Part shown: positions 1 through 8,485 of the stretch, piece by piece
Layout of the letters: each line of letters begins with the position of its first letter
How positions within the stretch are numbered: the first letter of the stretch is position 1
Assembly (NCBI GenBank): GCA_949282215.1
Contig: CASDPF010000009.1
Span: 1 to 64,000, forward strand
From: an uncultured bacterium
GTDB lineage: Bacteria; Cyanobacteriota; Vampirovibrionia; Gastranaerophilales; Gastranaerophilaceae
Length of the DNA: 64,000 nt
Direction of reading: 5' to 3'
Program-made: the position numbers and the translations under genes
The notes under the pieces: generated by a model
The model's input: the letters and a program-made list of their open reading frames with translations, nothing else
What the model was told of the DNA's origin: nothing
Database searches by the model: none

Positions 1-1392
1 GTTCATCAAACCGTCTTCCAATACTGTCCACAATATCTTTCCGTTTGCCGTCAGTCCTGTCTCCGGGGTCTTTGCATCATCATCTAAAGGCTCATCCTCA
101 CCGTTATTATGTTCCGGATGGGCTCCGTTTTCTATTCCGTCCAATTCTACTTTATCTTCGCTTGGTCCGTTCATTCTGTGCCACAAGTTTACGTACCACT
201 GGCCTTGGTCTTTGTCGGTATATACGATTACCTGTTCTGTAATTATTGGGTCTATTTTATTAAATTCTTCTATCTCTTTCGCTACTTGGTCTTCCCATTC
301 TTTGTGGGCTTTCTCCCATGCCTCTACGTCTGGGACCGTCTTCATTTCTGTGCCCATTTGTTTTAAATCGTGTTCAATAAAGTAGAAGAACTTTTGTAAA
401 GACTCTTCAGAAGCTTGCCCACCATAAGAATTACCTATTTCATATTCATTATGTACTTCCCAAAGTAAATCAACAGCTCTTTGATAAATGGACATATTAG
501 GATCAGAAGGAGGTCCTCCCACGGTGACTGTTGCATTTTGAGAACCATATGTTACATCTACATTTTCTGTGCCGCCTTCTATTACATCGCCTGAACAATT
601 TGCATCTTGAATCATTTGATGAATAGAATCCCAATCTGCTTGCTCCTGATGTTTTGCGGTATTCCAACACCAATCAGTTCCATGTTCTTCACAACCTCCA
701 TTATATATTGTAAAAATATGACCATCACTAGTTTCATGCTCTCCAGGACCTATTAAATCAGATAAAACGTGCATATAACAGTTTTGGTGACCCGGATTCC
801 CATCTATAGTATATCCTAAGCATCCGCCTGAATTTGTTACTGCATCATAAATCTCATTATTTGCAGAAGGAACTTCTTCTATTTTATTATAATCCTTCTG
901 CTGTGGCTCTTTTGCTATTAATCCGCCAGGTGTTCCGGTACCGCCGCTCACCCAGTTCTTCCAGTCTGAACCCCAGATTGATGTCGCTTTATCTATATAT
1001 TCAGGGTTATCTTTATCTTGGTCTTCTACGTTCGCTACTCCGTATTTCTCCAAAAATTCTCCCATCGTTGCACTTTCCAAATAATTCGTTGCATCTAATT
1101 CCGATACCATTATTTGGCCATCCGTGTTTATTATTCCATATTGATTTTTTAATATCCCATACTGTGTCAGACTTGTTCCTGTTAATTTTTGTAATGTCTT
1201 ATTCCCGTCTGCATCATATGTTGAAAACATTAATTCTGTCTCGTTTAAGGCATCCAAATACGCTGCACTCGCTTCGCTTGTCTTGCTCGCCAATGACATC
1301 TTTGCTGTCGTTATTGTCTGAGATCGCAGTTCATTGTCCGACAGTCGTGCTGTTATACTTAGTAATCTCGCTTGTGATGCACTTAAGCCCAT
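1..1392 (-). CDS. Large protein of unknown function, 5' part only (MGLSASQARLLSITARLSDN start)
   Basis: The minus strand is open from the ATG at 1392 to the window edge (464 codons, no stop), so the gene is cut by the window. The first 45 residues are Ala/Ser-rich and predicted helical (MGLSASQARLLSITARLSDN...). I recall similar starts on large proteins of this bacterial group, but I know no function. No signal peptide is visible. The middle (about residues 165-330) has several Cys and Trp (for example EEHGTDWCWNTAKHQ). Codon use is uneven: both ends use GCG, ACG, GAC and GAG freely, while the middle is much more AT-rich, suggesting a mosaic gene. Upstream is only a weak GGGA site. The plus-strand open frames here are shadows of this gene. 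Confidence 0.7.
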   Translation of the reverse strand, partial: MGLSASQARLLSITARLSDNELRSQTITTAKMSLASKTSEASAAYLDALNETELMFSTYDADGNKTLQKLTGTSLTQYGILKNQYGIINTDGQIMVSELDATNYLESATMGEFLEKYGVANVEDQDKDNPEYIDKATSIWGSDWKNWVSGGTGTPGGLIAKEPQQKDYNKIEEVPSANNEIYDAVTNSGGCLGYTIDGNPGHQNCYMHVLSDLIGPGEHETSDGHIFTIYNGGCEEHGTDWCWNTAKHQEQADWDSIHQMIQDANCSGDVIEGGTENVDVTYGSQNATVTVGGPPSDPNMSIYQRAVDLLWEVHNEYEIGNSYGGQASEESLQKFFYFIEHDLKQMGTEMKTVPDVEAWEKAHKEWEDQVAKEIEEFNKIDPIITEQVIVYTDKDQGQWYVNLWHRMNGPSEDKVELDGIENGAHPEHNNGEDEPLDDDAKTPETGLTANGKILWTVLEDGLMN

Positions 1393-1515
1393 GGGTTTCC
1401 CTTTTTTAGTATACATAGACTAATACGGAAACTTTAAGCTCAAACTTTACTTAAAAATAAATAGCTTTACATTTAGTTACAATTATAATTACAATTTTTG
1501 TGCTAGCATAAAGTT

Positions 1516-2808
1516 ATGATTGATAGATATTCAAGAGAAGAAATGAAAAAAATTTGGGATTTGCAATCTAAGTTTGAGTATTACCTCAAAGTAGAAATCG
1601 CTGTATGCGAGGCTTATACCAAAACCGGAAAGTTCCCTAAAAAAGATATTGAAGAATTAAAGAAAAAAGCCTCATTCACAATTGAAAGAATTGATGAAAT
1701 TGAAGCGGAAGTACGTCATGATGTAATTGCATTTTTGACCTGCGTAAATGAAAGCTTGGGCGATTTAGCAAAATATATGCATGTCGGAATGACAAGTTCA
1801 GATGTAATTGATACCGCTTTTGCTTTGCAAATTCAAGACAGCGGTAAAATTATAATTCAAGATTTGGAAGAAACCATTCAATCATTAAAAGAACTGGCTA
1901 AAAAACATAAAACTACCGTATGTATAGGACGCTCTCATGGAATTCATGCAGAAATTATGACTTTCGGAGTAAAAATATGTTCTTGGATAGATATTCTTGA
2001 AAGACAGCTTGATAATTTTAAACACGCACTGGAAGAAATTCGAGTAGGTCAAATTTCAGGGCCTGTTGGTACATACAGCAACATTTCACCTAAAATAGAA
2101 GAAATAACATGTAAGAATTTGGGCTTGAAACCTGCAAGAATTTCCACACAAATTATCGCAAGAGATTATCATGCATACTTTATGCAATCTTTAGCACTTA
2201 TTGCAAGTGTAATAGAACAATTTGCAACAGAAATAAGACACTTACAAAGAACAGAAGTCCTAGAAGTCGAAGAAGGATTCGGAGCAAAACAAAAAGGCTC
2301 TTCAGCTATGCCTCATAAGAAAAACCCTGTATTAAGCGAAAACTTATGCGGACTCACCAGAGTTGTAAGAGCGAATTCTCTTGTTGCCTTGGAAAATATT
2401 CCCCTATGGCATGAAAGAGATATCTCTCACAGTTCGGCTGAAAGAATTATTTTTCCTGACAGTCTTACTTTAGTTGATTTTATGCTTCATAGATTTAACG
2501 GGGTTGTACAAAATCTCGTTGTTCATGAAAAAAATATGTTGAAAAATACTGAAAAATTTGGCGGGATAGTATTTTCACAAAAAGTTCTGCTTGAACTTGT
2601 CGAAAAAGGACTTACCAGAGAAGAAGCCTATCGCATTGTGCAAAGAAATGCACTTGATGCATTTGAAAATGAAGGTAACTTCAAAAACAATCTTTTAAAT
2701 GATTCTGAAGTTACCAAACTTTTGACAAATGATGAAATCGAAAAAATCTTTGATAAAAATGCATTTTTAGAAAATATTAATACTATTTACAAACGTGTGC
2801 TGAACTAG
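1516..2808 (+). CDS. purB: Adenylosuccinate lyase
   Basis: Fumarase/aspartase-superfamily enzyme of purine synthesis; it cleaves SAICAR and adenylosuccinate, releasing fumarate. The 430 aa length is normal for bacterial PurB. Visible family features: H68 in RHDVIAFL, the MTSSDVIDT segment near 92-100, the general-acid H141 in GRSHGIHAE, and the signature loop GSSAMPHKKNP from about residue 262 with the catalytic Ser. The ATG at 1516 has no Shine-Dalgarno; instead TGcTAGCAT (1501-1509) ends 6 nt before it, which suggests a leaderless transcript. The gene overlaps the convergent prepilin gene by 4 nt. Likely cytoplasmic and not in an operon. Confidence 0.95.
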   Translation: MIDRYSREEMKKIWDLQSKFEYYLKVEIAVCEAYTKTGKFPKKDIEELKKKASFTIERIDEIEAEVRHDVIAFLTCVNESLGDLAKYMHVGMTSSDVIDTAFALQIQDSGKIIIQDLEETIQSLKELAKKHKTTVCIGRSHGIHAEIMTFGVKICSWIDILERQLDNFKHALEEIRVGQISGPVGTYSNISPKIEEITCKNLGLKPARISTQIIARDYHAYFMQSLALIASVIEQFATEIRHLQRTEVLEVEEGFGAKQKGSSAMPHKKNPVLSENLCGLTRVVRANSLVALENIPLWHERDISHSSAERIIFPDSLTLVDFMLHRFNGVVQNLVVHEKNMLKNTEKFGGIVFSQKVLLELVEKGLTREEAYRIVQRNALDAFENEGNFKNNLLNDSEVTKLLTNDEIEKIFDKNAFLENINTIYKRVLN

Positions 2809-3482
2809 ATTTTCCCAGGATAATCATCAGGTATTTTCCAGCCGTTTAACTGAATTAGTTTTGTATACATTTCTGCAATATTATATAAATCTTTTATAGA
2901 GGATGTAATGTTAACATTTCCATCTTCATCAGTTAATTCAGCACGTACATAAGGCTCAATGCCTTTATTATAATAATTGTTTCTAACATATGAATATCTA
3001 GGATCAGGATTAGAGCCTCCATAAGTCGGGTAAAACCCAAATCTAAAACATTTACCATCACTATATTTTTTTAAATAATCAAAACTTGAATACTTAATAA
3101 TATCTTTCGCATTCAAACAATAACACCAATCATGACCTAGACTAGTTAATTGCACTCCGGAGCCATCTGCAAAGTAAATAATATAATTTCCATTATAAGG
3201 TTTTGCCTCAAAAATTTTTAAATACTTTTTGAAATATTTATTAAAGAATTCCTCAATTCCATCATTATCATCAGGAAAAACCCAGTATTTAGTATCCCCA
3301 TTATCGAGAACAGACAATTTAACAGCCTGATTCATGTTTGTATAGAATCTTTTTAAATAAGTTTCCACCACAGAAATTCTATACTTTGCTGTCAAAACAG
3401 GCAATGTCATTGCGGCTACAACTCCGATTATTCCTAAGGTAATCAGCACTTCTGCTAAGGTGAAAGCATGTTTCTTTTTCAT
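2805..3482 (-). CDS. Type IV prepilin-like protein (pilin 1)
   Basis: 225 aa with a prepilin leader: a short basic stretch MKKKHA, then FTLAEVLITLGIIGVVAAMT, in which E5 of the mature protein and the hydrophobic helix fit type IV pilins/pseudopilins cut by PilD. The residue before the cut is Ala, not the usual Gly. The soluble part ends in GWKIPDDYPGKI, an ending shared with pilins 4 and 6. I chose the ATG at 3482 because GGAGG lies 5 nt upstream and the helix must be N-terminal; the same frame is open up to a GTG at 3554. It lies behind a poly-G leader cassette (3483-3726). Exported, probably part of a pilus or secretion pseudopilus. Confidence 0.85.
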   Translation of the reverse strand: MKKKHAFTLAEVLITLGIIGVVAAMTLPVLTAKYRISVVETYLKRFYTNMNQAVKLSVLDNGDTKYWVFPDDNDGIEEFFNKYFKKYLKIFEAKPYNGNYIIYFADGSGVQLTSLGHDWCYCLNAKDIIKYSSFDYLKKYSDGKCFRFGFYPTYGGSNPDPRYSYVRNNYYNKGIEPYVRAELTDEDGNVNITSSIKDLYNIAEMYTKLIQLNGWKIPDDYPGKI

Positions 3483-3726
3483 AAGTCCTCCGTTTATTTT
3501 TATTAACTGTTTTTCAAAAATTTTCGCACCACAAATCACCGTGTCACTTGGCACGGCTTACTTTTCAGCTCTTTTTTGTTCAATCGGAGGTCTAAGTCGG
3601 AAATGCTTACTCTAACTGTTAGTTGGTAGCCCCCCCCCCCGAAATTCTATCTATATAAGCTTTTTGCATACATCCTCCTTCGTTTATTTTTATAATCATT
3701 ATAACATATATTAATAAAATCCTCAA
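3483..3726 (-). promoter_or_regulatory. Pilin leader cassette 1: promoter, SD, poly-G leader ORF
   Basis: Reading on the minus strand: TTGAGG (3726-3721), 17 nt, TATAAT (3703-3698), then AGGAGG and ATG at 3669. The leader frame starts MQKAYIDRIS and meets 11 G (3640-3630). With 11 G it stops soon after (GCT ACC AAC TAA). With 12 G it would continue to a TGA at 3538-3536, giving about 44 codons (…YQLTVRVSISDLDLRLNKKE…). That TGA overlaps a GTG in the pilin frame. A CCGTG…CACGG hairpin lies at the end. About 50 nt later comes the pilin SD. Confidence 0.7.
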
Positions 3727-3754
3727 CCTGTAATAGATTTTAGCTATTAGTCAA

Positions 3755-4786
3755 CTATTGTCTATCTAAAATAAACATAGCTTTTTCAATAACTTCTTCT
3801 GCGGTAGGAAATTTTGTACAAGCATTGCAATCATTTGCTTTTGGACATGTTCTTTTATTACAAGGTTGACAAGATAAATTTCCGCTCAGTGCAAAATACT
3901 TATTTTCGTCACCAAAACATCCGAATAAATTAGTTGCAGTACAACAAAAAACCTCTATCAAAGCAGGTTTTGCAGCTGCCCAAGCAAGATGAGCACTACC
4001 TGAATCAGGTGCTATCACCAGTTGAACCCTTGAAAAAATCTCCATTAAATCGTTCAAGTTAGTTTTACCGGCAAGATTAATAAACTTGTCACCCCCTATT
4101 GAGGAAATAAGTTTTTTATCCTGCTCCATACCGGTAAAAATCAATGTGCATCTATCTTTTAAAGACTCAATAACCTTAATCCAATTGTCTACAGCCCAAT
4201 GCTTTGGTATCCAAGTTGTAGCAGGAGCAATAATAACTACAGGTTTTGAAAAATCAACATCCTTTAAAAGTTCATCTACCTTATTTTTAGTTTCCATTGA
4301 TTGCTCAGGCAAAGACATTTTTATATTACTTATATCAAGTCCTAAATACTTGGCGTAATCAAGATTCCAATTTACCATGTGTAATCCGCCCTCACATGGA
4401 GGAGTAATTTCATTAGCACCTAAAGATGCCCCCTCTGATGAATAATTTGAAATTATACGTCTTTTAGCACCGCAAAAACGCATAAACGGCAGACTTTTAA
4501 TTCTTCTTTGACAATCAAAAGCTATATCATAATGCTCTTTTCTTAAATCAGAAATTAATTTTATCATTGAAAAAAGATATTTAAGATTAAATTTATTCTT
4601 TCGCCACGTGTAAAGAAGTGCAAAGAAAACCTTATCCGCACAAGGATTTCCTTTAACAATATCAATACCTTTTTCTGTCGTAAGCCAGTGAACTTCATAC
4701 CCGTTAGCTTTTAAATTATTTGCAAGCGGTATAGTGAAAATCACATCCCCCAGTGATGATAATTTAATCAATAAAACCTTTTTCAT
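3755..4786 (-). CDS. Glycosyltransferase family 9 (heptosyltransferase-like)
   Basis: 343 aa GT-B enzyme of the ADP-heptose:LPS heptosyltransferase type. The N-terminal strand MKKVLLIKLSSLGDVIFTIP is the classic GT9 opening (KxxxxGDVxxTxP), followed later by APATTWIPKHW and the nucleotide-sugar binding PDSGSAHLAWAAAKP. The C-terminus has a Cys-rich patch (CQPCNKRTCP…CNAC). It probably adds a sugar to lipid A core or a related surface glycan at the inner membrane. The start at 4786 is chosen because homology begins there; TGaTATAAT ends 7 nt upstream and no SD is present, suggesting a leaderless start. A longer in-frame start at 4876 overlaps pilin 2 and is unlikely. Confidence 0.85.
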   Translation of the reverse strand: MKKVLLIKLSSLGDVIFTIPLANNLKANGYEVHWLTTEKGIDIVKGNPCADKVFFALLYTWRKNKFNLKYLFSMIKLISDLRKEHYDIAFDCQRRIKSLPFMRFCGAKRRIISNYSSEGASLGANEITPPCEGGLHMVNWNLDYAKYLGLDISNIKMSLPEQSMETKNKVDELLKDVDFSKPVVIIAPATTWIPKHWAVDNWIKVIESLKDRCTLIFTGMEQDKKLISSIGGDKFINLAGKTNLNDLMEIFSRVQLVIAPDSGSAHLAWAAAKPALIEVFCCTATNLFGCFGDENKYFALSGNLSCQPCNKRTCPKANDCNACTKFPTAEEVIEKAMFILDRQ

Positions 4787-4811
4787 ATAGAAAATTATAT
4801 CACGAAAAATA

Positions 4812-5588
4812 TTACTTACATGTTTTCTTCCCATCCCAACTAAGGTCATTACAATGAAGATAATCCATATTTTCATTATATATTACCCAAGCTGTACAAC
4901 CATATCCGTTTAAACGATTTGGTATTGACTTATTACAATACTTAGAAAATTTAAATGAACCACTCATTTCACTAGTCTCCATAGCTGTTCCCATTGGAAC
5001 TACTCCATATTTTGTAAAGTAAAATAAAAATACATCTTCACCAGTTTTATTTGGACCTTTTCTACCATTGGTATCATAAAATATTTGACCACAAATATTA
5101 CTTAATTGTTTCATATCTCCTACCCTAAGCGAACAAGAAGAACTTTCAAACCAAAAACTATTAATAACAGCCCCATCAGCTAAAATCAATTGTTCTGGAA
5201 GAGTACCAAATGCAGTACCATCCAAAGAATATCTGTCATATTTATAGCAATCACTTGATGTAGGCGAACAATATTTGACATACTTAATATATGGCAATAT
5301 ATAAGTTTTTATGAAATAATCTTGACTTACTTTGGTTTCCTCAGGATTAGTACCGGTTTCTTCATCATAAACAGACTTTGTAAGCCCCCATGATTCAATT
5401 GGACCATTAGCCTCTATTGACATCTGGAGTGTACTATTCATTACACTCATAAACTTTTTTAACTTTGTTACAGTAGCTTTTTCATTATTTTTTTGAATTA
5501 GGGTCGGCATTGTCATTGCAGCTACTATTCCGATTATTCCTAAAGTTATCAGCACCTCTGCTAAGGTAAAAGCATTTTTCTTTTTCAT
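4812..5588 (-). CDS. Type IV prepilin-like protein (pilin 2)
   Basis: 258 aa. The leader MKKKNA is followed by FTLAEVLITLGIIGIVAAMT, so PilD-type cleavage and an N-terminal membrane/assembly helix are expected. The C-terminal domain has several Cys and ends NMDYLHCNDLSWDGKKTCK, an ending shared with pilin 3 but not with pilins 1, 4 and 6. The segment near residue 205-225 (DVFLFYFTKYGVVPMGT) also matches pilin 3. The start at 5588 has GGAGG 5 nt upstream. It is preceded by leader cassette 2. Confidence 0.85.
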   Translation of the reverse strand: MKKKNAFTLAEVLITLGIIGIVAAMTMPTLIQKNNEKATVTKLKKFMSVMNSTLQMSIEANGPIESWGLTKSVYDEETGTNPEETKVSQDYFIKTYILPYIKYVKYCSPTSSDCYKYDRYSLDGTAFGTLPEQLILADGAVINSFWFESSSCSLRVGDMKQLSNICGQIFYDTNGRKGPNKTGEDVFLFYFTKYGVVPMGTAMETSEMSGSFKFSKYCNKSIPNRLNGYGCTAWVIYNENMDYLHCNDLSWDGKKTCK

Positions 5589-5851
5589 AAATCCTCCGTT
5601 ATATATACTATTTTTTATTTTAACAGTTTTCACAACAAAAATCACCGTGTCTTTTGGCACGGCTTGCTTTTCTGCTCTTTTTCGTCAAATCGGAGGTCTA
5701 AGTCGGAAATGCCTACTCTAACTGTTAGTTGGTAGCCCCCCCCCCCGAAATTCTATCTGTGTAAGCTTTTTGCATACGTCCTCCTTGTATATCTCCAGTT
5801 AAATAATTATCAATATGATATAATTATAAATTATTTTTCACTAATTTTCAA
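5589..5851 (-). promoter_or_regulatory. Pilin leader cassette 2: promoter, SD, poly-G leader ORF
   Basis: Same architecture as cassette 1. Promoter TTGAAA (5851-5846), 17 nt, TATAAT (5828-5823). AGGAGG then ATG at 5775; the leader begins MQKAYTDRIS and runs into 11 G (5746-5736). A 12th G would open the frame to a TGA at 5644-5642 (…YQLTVRVGISDLDLRFDEKE…). The leader is 134 nt from ATG to TGA, the same as cassettes 1 and 4. The rest of the gap to 5918 is AT-rich with no further gene seen. Confidence 0.7.
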
Positions 5852-5918
5852 TACTTTTATTTTATACTTAAAAAAGCATAAATAAAATTATAAATATAAA
5901 CTAGCAAAAAAAATTTTT

Positions 5919-6410
5919 ATGAGTGTTAGTATCAATATGAGTATAAATTTTACAGGAATAAATAATATAATTTCAGAAACAAATCAAAAAATATCTGAAA
6001 AACTTGGCCAAGAAAGTAAATCGTACTTAAAAAATGTAAGTTTAACTATGAATTTAAATGATGTTGAAAATAAAGATTTATTTGAATTCAAACAAGCATT
6101 ACAAAATAGTACAAATTATTGCCGCAAAAAATGCTTAAATAAAAAGCAACCTGATAAGCTTAATATATATTGTGAAAATATTACCGAAATTGAAAATACA
6201 AATAAAGAGTCGTATTCTACTTTTGACATAAACGGTACAACCTTATTACTAGATGAAGACGGAGTCTTACCAATTTTTACATATATTGCCAAACTAACAA
6301 AAAAAATTTCACAAAACATCAATTTGCCTGATAACGATAGAAAAGCTGCTGAATTTATTAATAACAAAATTCAAGAAGAAGCTGTCAGATATTTTGATAT
6401 GAATGCTTAA
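5919..6410 (+). CDS. Hypothetical cytosolic protein with N-terminal NFTG motif
   Basis: 163 aa, no signal peptide or membrane segment. The start MSVSINMSINFTGINNII places an INFTG motif near residue 10, resembling the SFG motifs near the start of other proteins in this window (41027, 25932). The rest is Asn/Lys-rich with a short Cys cluster (CRKKCLNKK). There is no SD before the ATG, only an A/T-rich run. I do not recognise a family. The base composition is that of the neighbours. Function unknown. Confidence 0.6.
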   Translation: MSVSINMSINFTGINNIISETNQKISEKLGQESKSYLKNVSLTMNLNDVENKDLFEFKQALQNSTNYCRKKCLNKKQPDKLNIYCENITEIENTNKESYSTFDINGTTLLLDEDGVLPIFTYIAKLTKKISQNINLPDNDRKAAEFINNKIQEEAVRYFDMNA

Positions 6411-6530
6411 CTTAATTACTTCCTCCAATTATTAATTTTTTGTTTATTTTTTAAGGTTTCCTCTAAATCAGTGTTATAAATGAAAATATAGAAATTAAGC
6501 AAAATAATTTAGTAAAGGAGATTATAAATT

Positions 6531-8375
6531 ATGGCAAAAACAATTGGTATCGACTTAGGTACAACAAACTCCGTTGTAGCAGTCATGGAAGGTGGCAAAC
6601 CTACCGTTATTGCTAACGCTGAAGGTTCAAGAACAACCCCTTCAATCGTTGGATTTTCTAAAACCGGAGAGAGATTAGTTGGTCAGTTAGCTAAACGTCA
6701 AGCTATCTTGAACCCGGATAAAACAATCGCTTCCATTAAAAGACACATGGGAGATGATTATAAAGTAAATATTGATGGCAAAGATTATACACCACAAGAA
6801 ATTTCAGCTATGATTTTAAGAAAATTAGCTGACGATGCAAGTGCTTATCTTGGAGAAAAAGTTACATCAGCAGTTATCACAGTTCCTGCTTATTTTAATG
6901 ACGCTCAAAGACAAGCCACAAAAGATGCAGGTAAAATCGCTGGCTTAGATGTACTCCGTATCGTTAACGAACCAACGGCTGCAGCTTTAGCTTACGGTTT
7001 GGAAAAAGAAAAAAGCGAAAAAGTTCTTGTATTCGACTTAGGTGGTGGTACATTCGATGTATCAATCCTTGAAATCGGTGATGGCGTTCACGAAGTTCTT
7101 TCAACATCAGGTGATACTCATTTAGGTGGTGATGACTTCGACCAAAAAATTATGGATTGGATGTGCGACGAATTTAAAAAACAAGAAGGAATTGACCTCC
7201 GTAACGACAAACAAGCTATGCAACGTGTTAAAGAAGCTGCAGAAAAAGCTAAATGTGAATTGTCATCAGTTATGGAAACTAATATCAATCTTCCGTTCAT
7301 CACAGCTGATGCTAATGGCCCTAAACATTTAGACTTAAATTTAACAAGAGCTAAGTTTGAAGATTTAAGCCGTGACTTGTTGAACAGATGTAAAACCCCT
7401 GTAGAAACAGCTTTGAAAGATGCTGGCGTTACAAAATCTGATATCAATGAAGTTGTATTAGTTGGTGGTTCTTCAAGAATCCCTGCAGTTCAACAATTAG
7501 TAAAAGAATACACAGGAAAAGATCCTAACCAATCTGTAAACCCTGACGAAGTTGTTGCAGTTGGTGCAGCTATTCAAGCCGGTGTACTTGCAGGCGAAGT
7601 TAAAGACATCGTTCTTCTTGATGTAACTCCATTAACACTCGGTATTGAAACTTTAGGCGGTGTAATGACTCCGTTAGTTCCAAGAAACACTACAATTCCG
7701 GTTTCAAAATCTCAAGTATTCTCAACTGCAGAAAATAACCAAACTGCAGTTGATATCCATGTACTTCAAGGGGAAAGACCAATGGCTAAAGATAACAAAT
7801 CTTTAGGTATGTTTAGACTTGACGGTATCCCGCCTGCAATGAGAGGATTGCCTCAAATCGAAGTAACATTTGATATTGATGCTAACGGTATCGTTAACGT
7901 ATCTGCTAAAGATAAAGCTACTAATAAAGAACAAAAAATTACAATTACAAATTCTTCAAACCTTTCTGAAGCAGATATTGATAAAATGGTAAAAGAAGCT
8001 GAAGCAAATGCTGCTGAAGATAAAAAGAAAAAAGAAGAAGCTGAAATTAAAAATAACGCAACAAGCTTAATAGGTTCAGCAGAAAGAATCGTTAAAGACT
8101 TTGAAGGTAAAATTGATTCTGCTGATAAATCAAAACTTGATGAACAAAAAGAAGCTCTTCAAAAAGCATTGGATGAAAACAAATCAACTGATGAATTGAA
8201 AAAGTTATCCGAAGAATTGCAACAGACAATGTTCAGCATTTCACAAAAAGCTTACGAAGCTGTTCAAAAAGAAGAACAAACTAACCAAGGTACTGCGTCT
8301 AGTGAAAGTGCAGCTTCTGAAGACAAAAAAGGCGGCGATGATGATGTAATCGACGCTGAATATACTAAAGAATAA
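6531..8375 (+). CDS. dnaK: Chaperone DnaK (Hsp70)
   Basis: 614 aa ATP-dependent Hsp70 chaperone. The ATPase domain opens [17 protein letters not shown], with [12 protein letters not shown] and the [12 protein letters not shown] phosphate loop, then the substrate domain (from about 370) and the helical lid. The acidic tail ends [12 protein letters not shown], as in many bacterial DnaKs. The SD is AAAGGAG, 9 nt before the ATG. No grpE, dnaJ or hrcA is adjacent, and I see no CIRCE operator upstream, so heat-shock control by HrcA is not evident here. A strong terminator follows at 8390-8427. Confidence 0.98.
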   Translation: MAKTIGIDLGTTNSVVAVMEGGKPTVIANAEGSRTTPSIVGFSKTGERLVGQLAKRQAILNPDKTIASIKRHMGDDYKVNIDGKDYTPQEISAMILRKLADDASAYLGEKVTSAVITVPAYFNDAQRQATKDAGKIAGLDVLRIVNEPTAAALAYGLEKEKSEKVLVFDLGGGTFDVSILEIGDGVHEVLSTSGDTHLGGDDFDQKIMDWMCDEFKKQEGIDLRNDKQAMQRVKEAAEKAKCELSSVMETNINLPFITADANGPKHLDLNLTRAKFEDLSRDLLNRCKTPVETALKDAGVTKSDINEVVLVGGSSRIPAVQQLVKEYTGKDPNQSVNPDEVVAVGAAIQAGVLAGEVKDIVLLDVTPLTLGIETLGGVMTPLVPRNTTIPVSKSQVFSTAENNQTAVDIHVLQGERPMAKDNKSLGMFRLDGIPPAMRGLPQIEVTFDIDANGIVNVSAKDKATNKEQKITITNSSNLSEADIDKMVKEAEANAAEDKKKKEEAEIKNNATSLIGSAERIVKDFEGKIDSADKSKLDEQKEALQKALDENKSTDELKKLSEELQQTMFSISQKAYEAVQKEEQTNQGTASSESAASEDKKGGDDDVIDAEYTKE

Positions 8376-8389
8376 TTAGTATTAGAATT

Positions 8390-8427
8390 AATAAAAAAGC
8401 GAGTCTATTACGGCTCGCTTTTTTATT
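8390..8427 (+). terminator. Rho-independent terminator of dnaK
   Basis: Perfect 14-bp inverted repeat (AATAAAAAAGCGAG / CTCGCTTTTTTATT) around a 10-nt loop, with a U-rich 3' arm, 15 nt after the dnaK stop. Confidence 0.9.
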
Positions 8428-8485
8428 AATTATTGCATTAACAAAATTTAAAATACACTTTTTAGGTTTGTGCTAATATGGTTAT

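Noticed and set aside
834-1409. Plus-strand open frame of 191 codons (and shorter ones at 45-366)
   Set aside because: They lie opposite a continuous minus-strand frame with coding-like composition; the plus translations are Leu/Ser/His-rich shadow sequences without an SD.
3552-3554. GTG starts giving pilin 1 and pilin 2 an extra 24 N-terminal residues (also at 5660)
   Set aside because: A prepilin leader must be short, and the inner ATGs have perfect GGAGG sites; the upstream residues are leader-cassette sequence.
3630-3640. Poly-C/G runs as pure assembly errors
   Set aside because: Five independent loci carry runs of 11 or 12 at matching positions in leader ORFs of the same gene class; length errors of one base remain possible and are noted.
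6411-6530. CIRCE operator (TTAGCACTC-N9-GAGTGCTAA) before dnaK
   Set aside because: No such inverted repeat is visible in the upstream gap.
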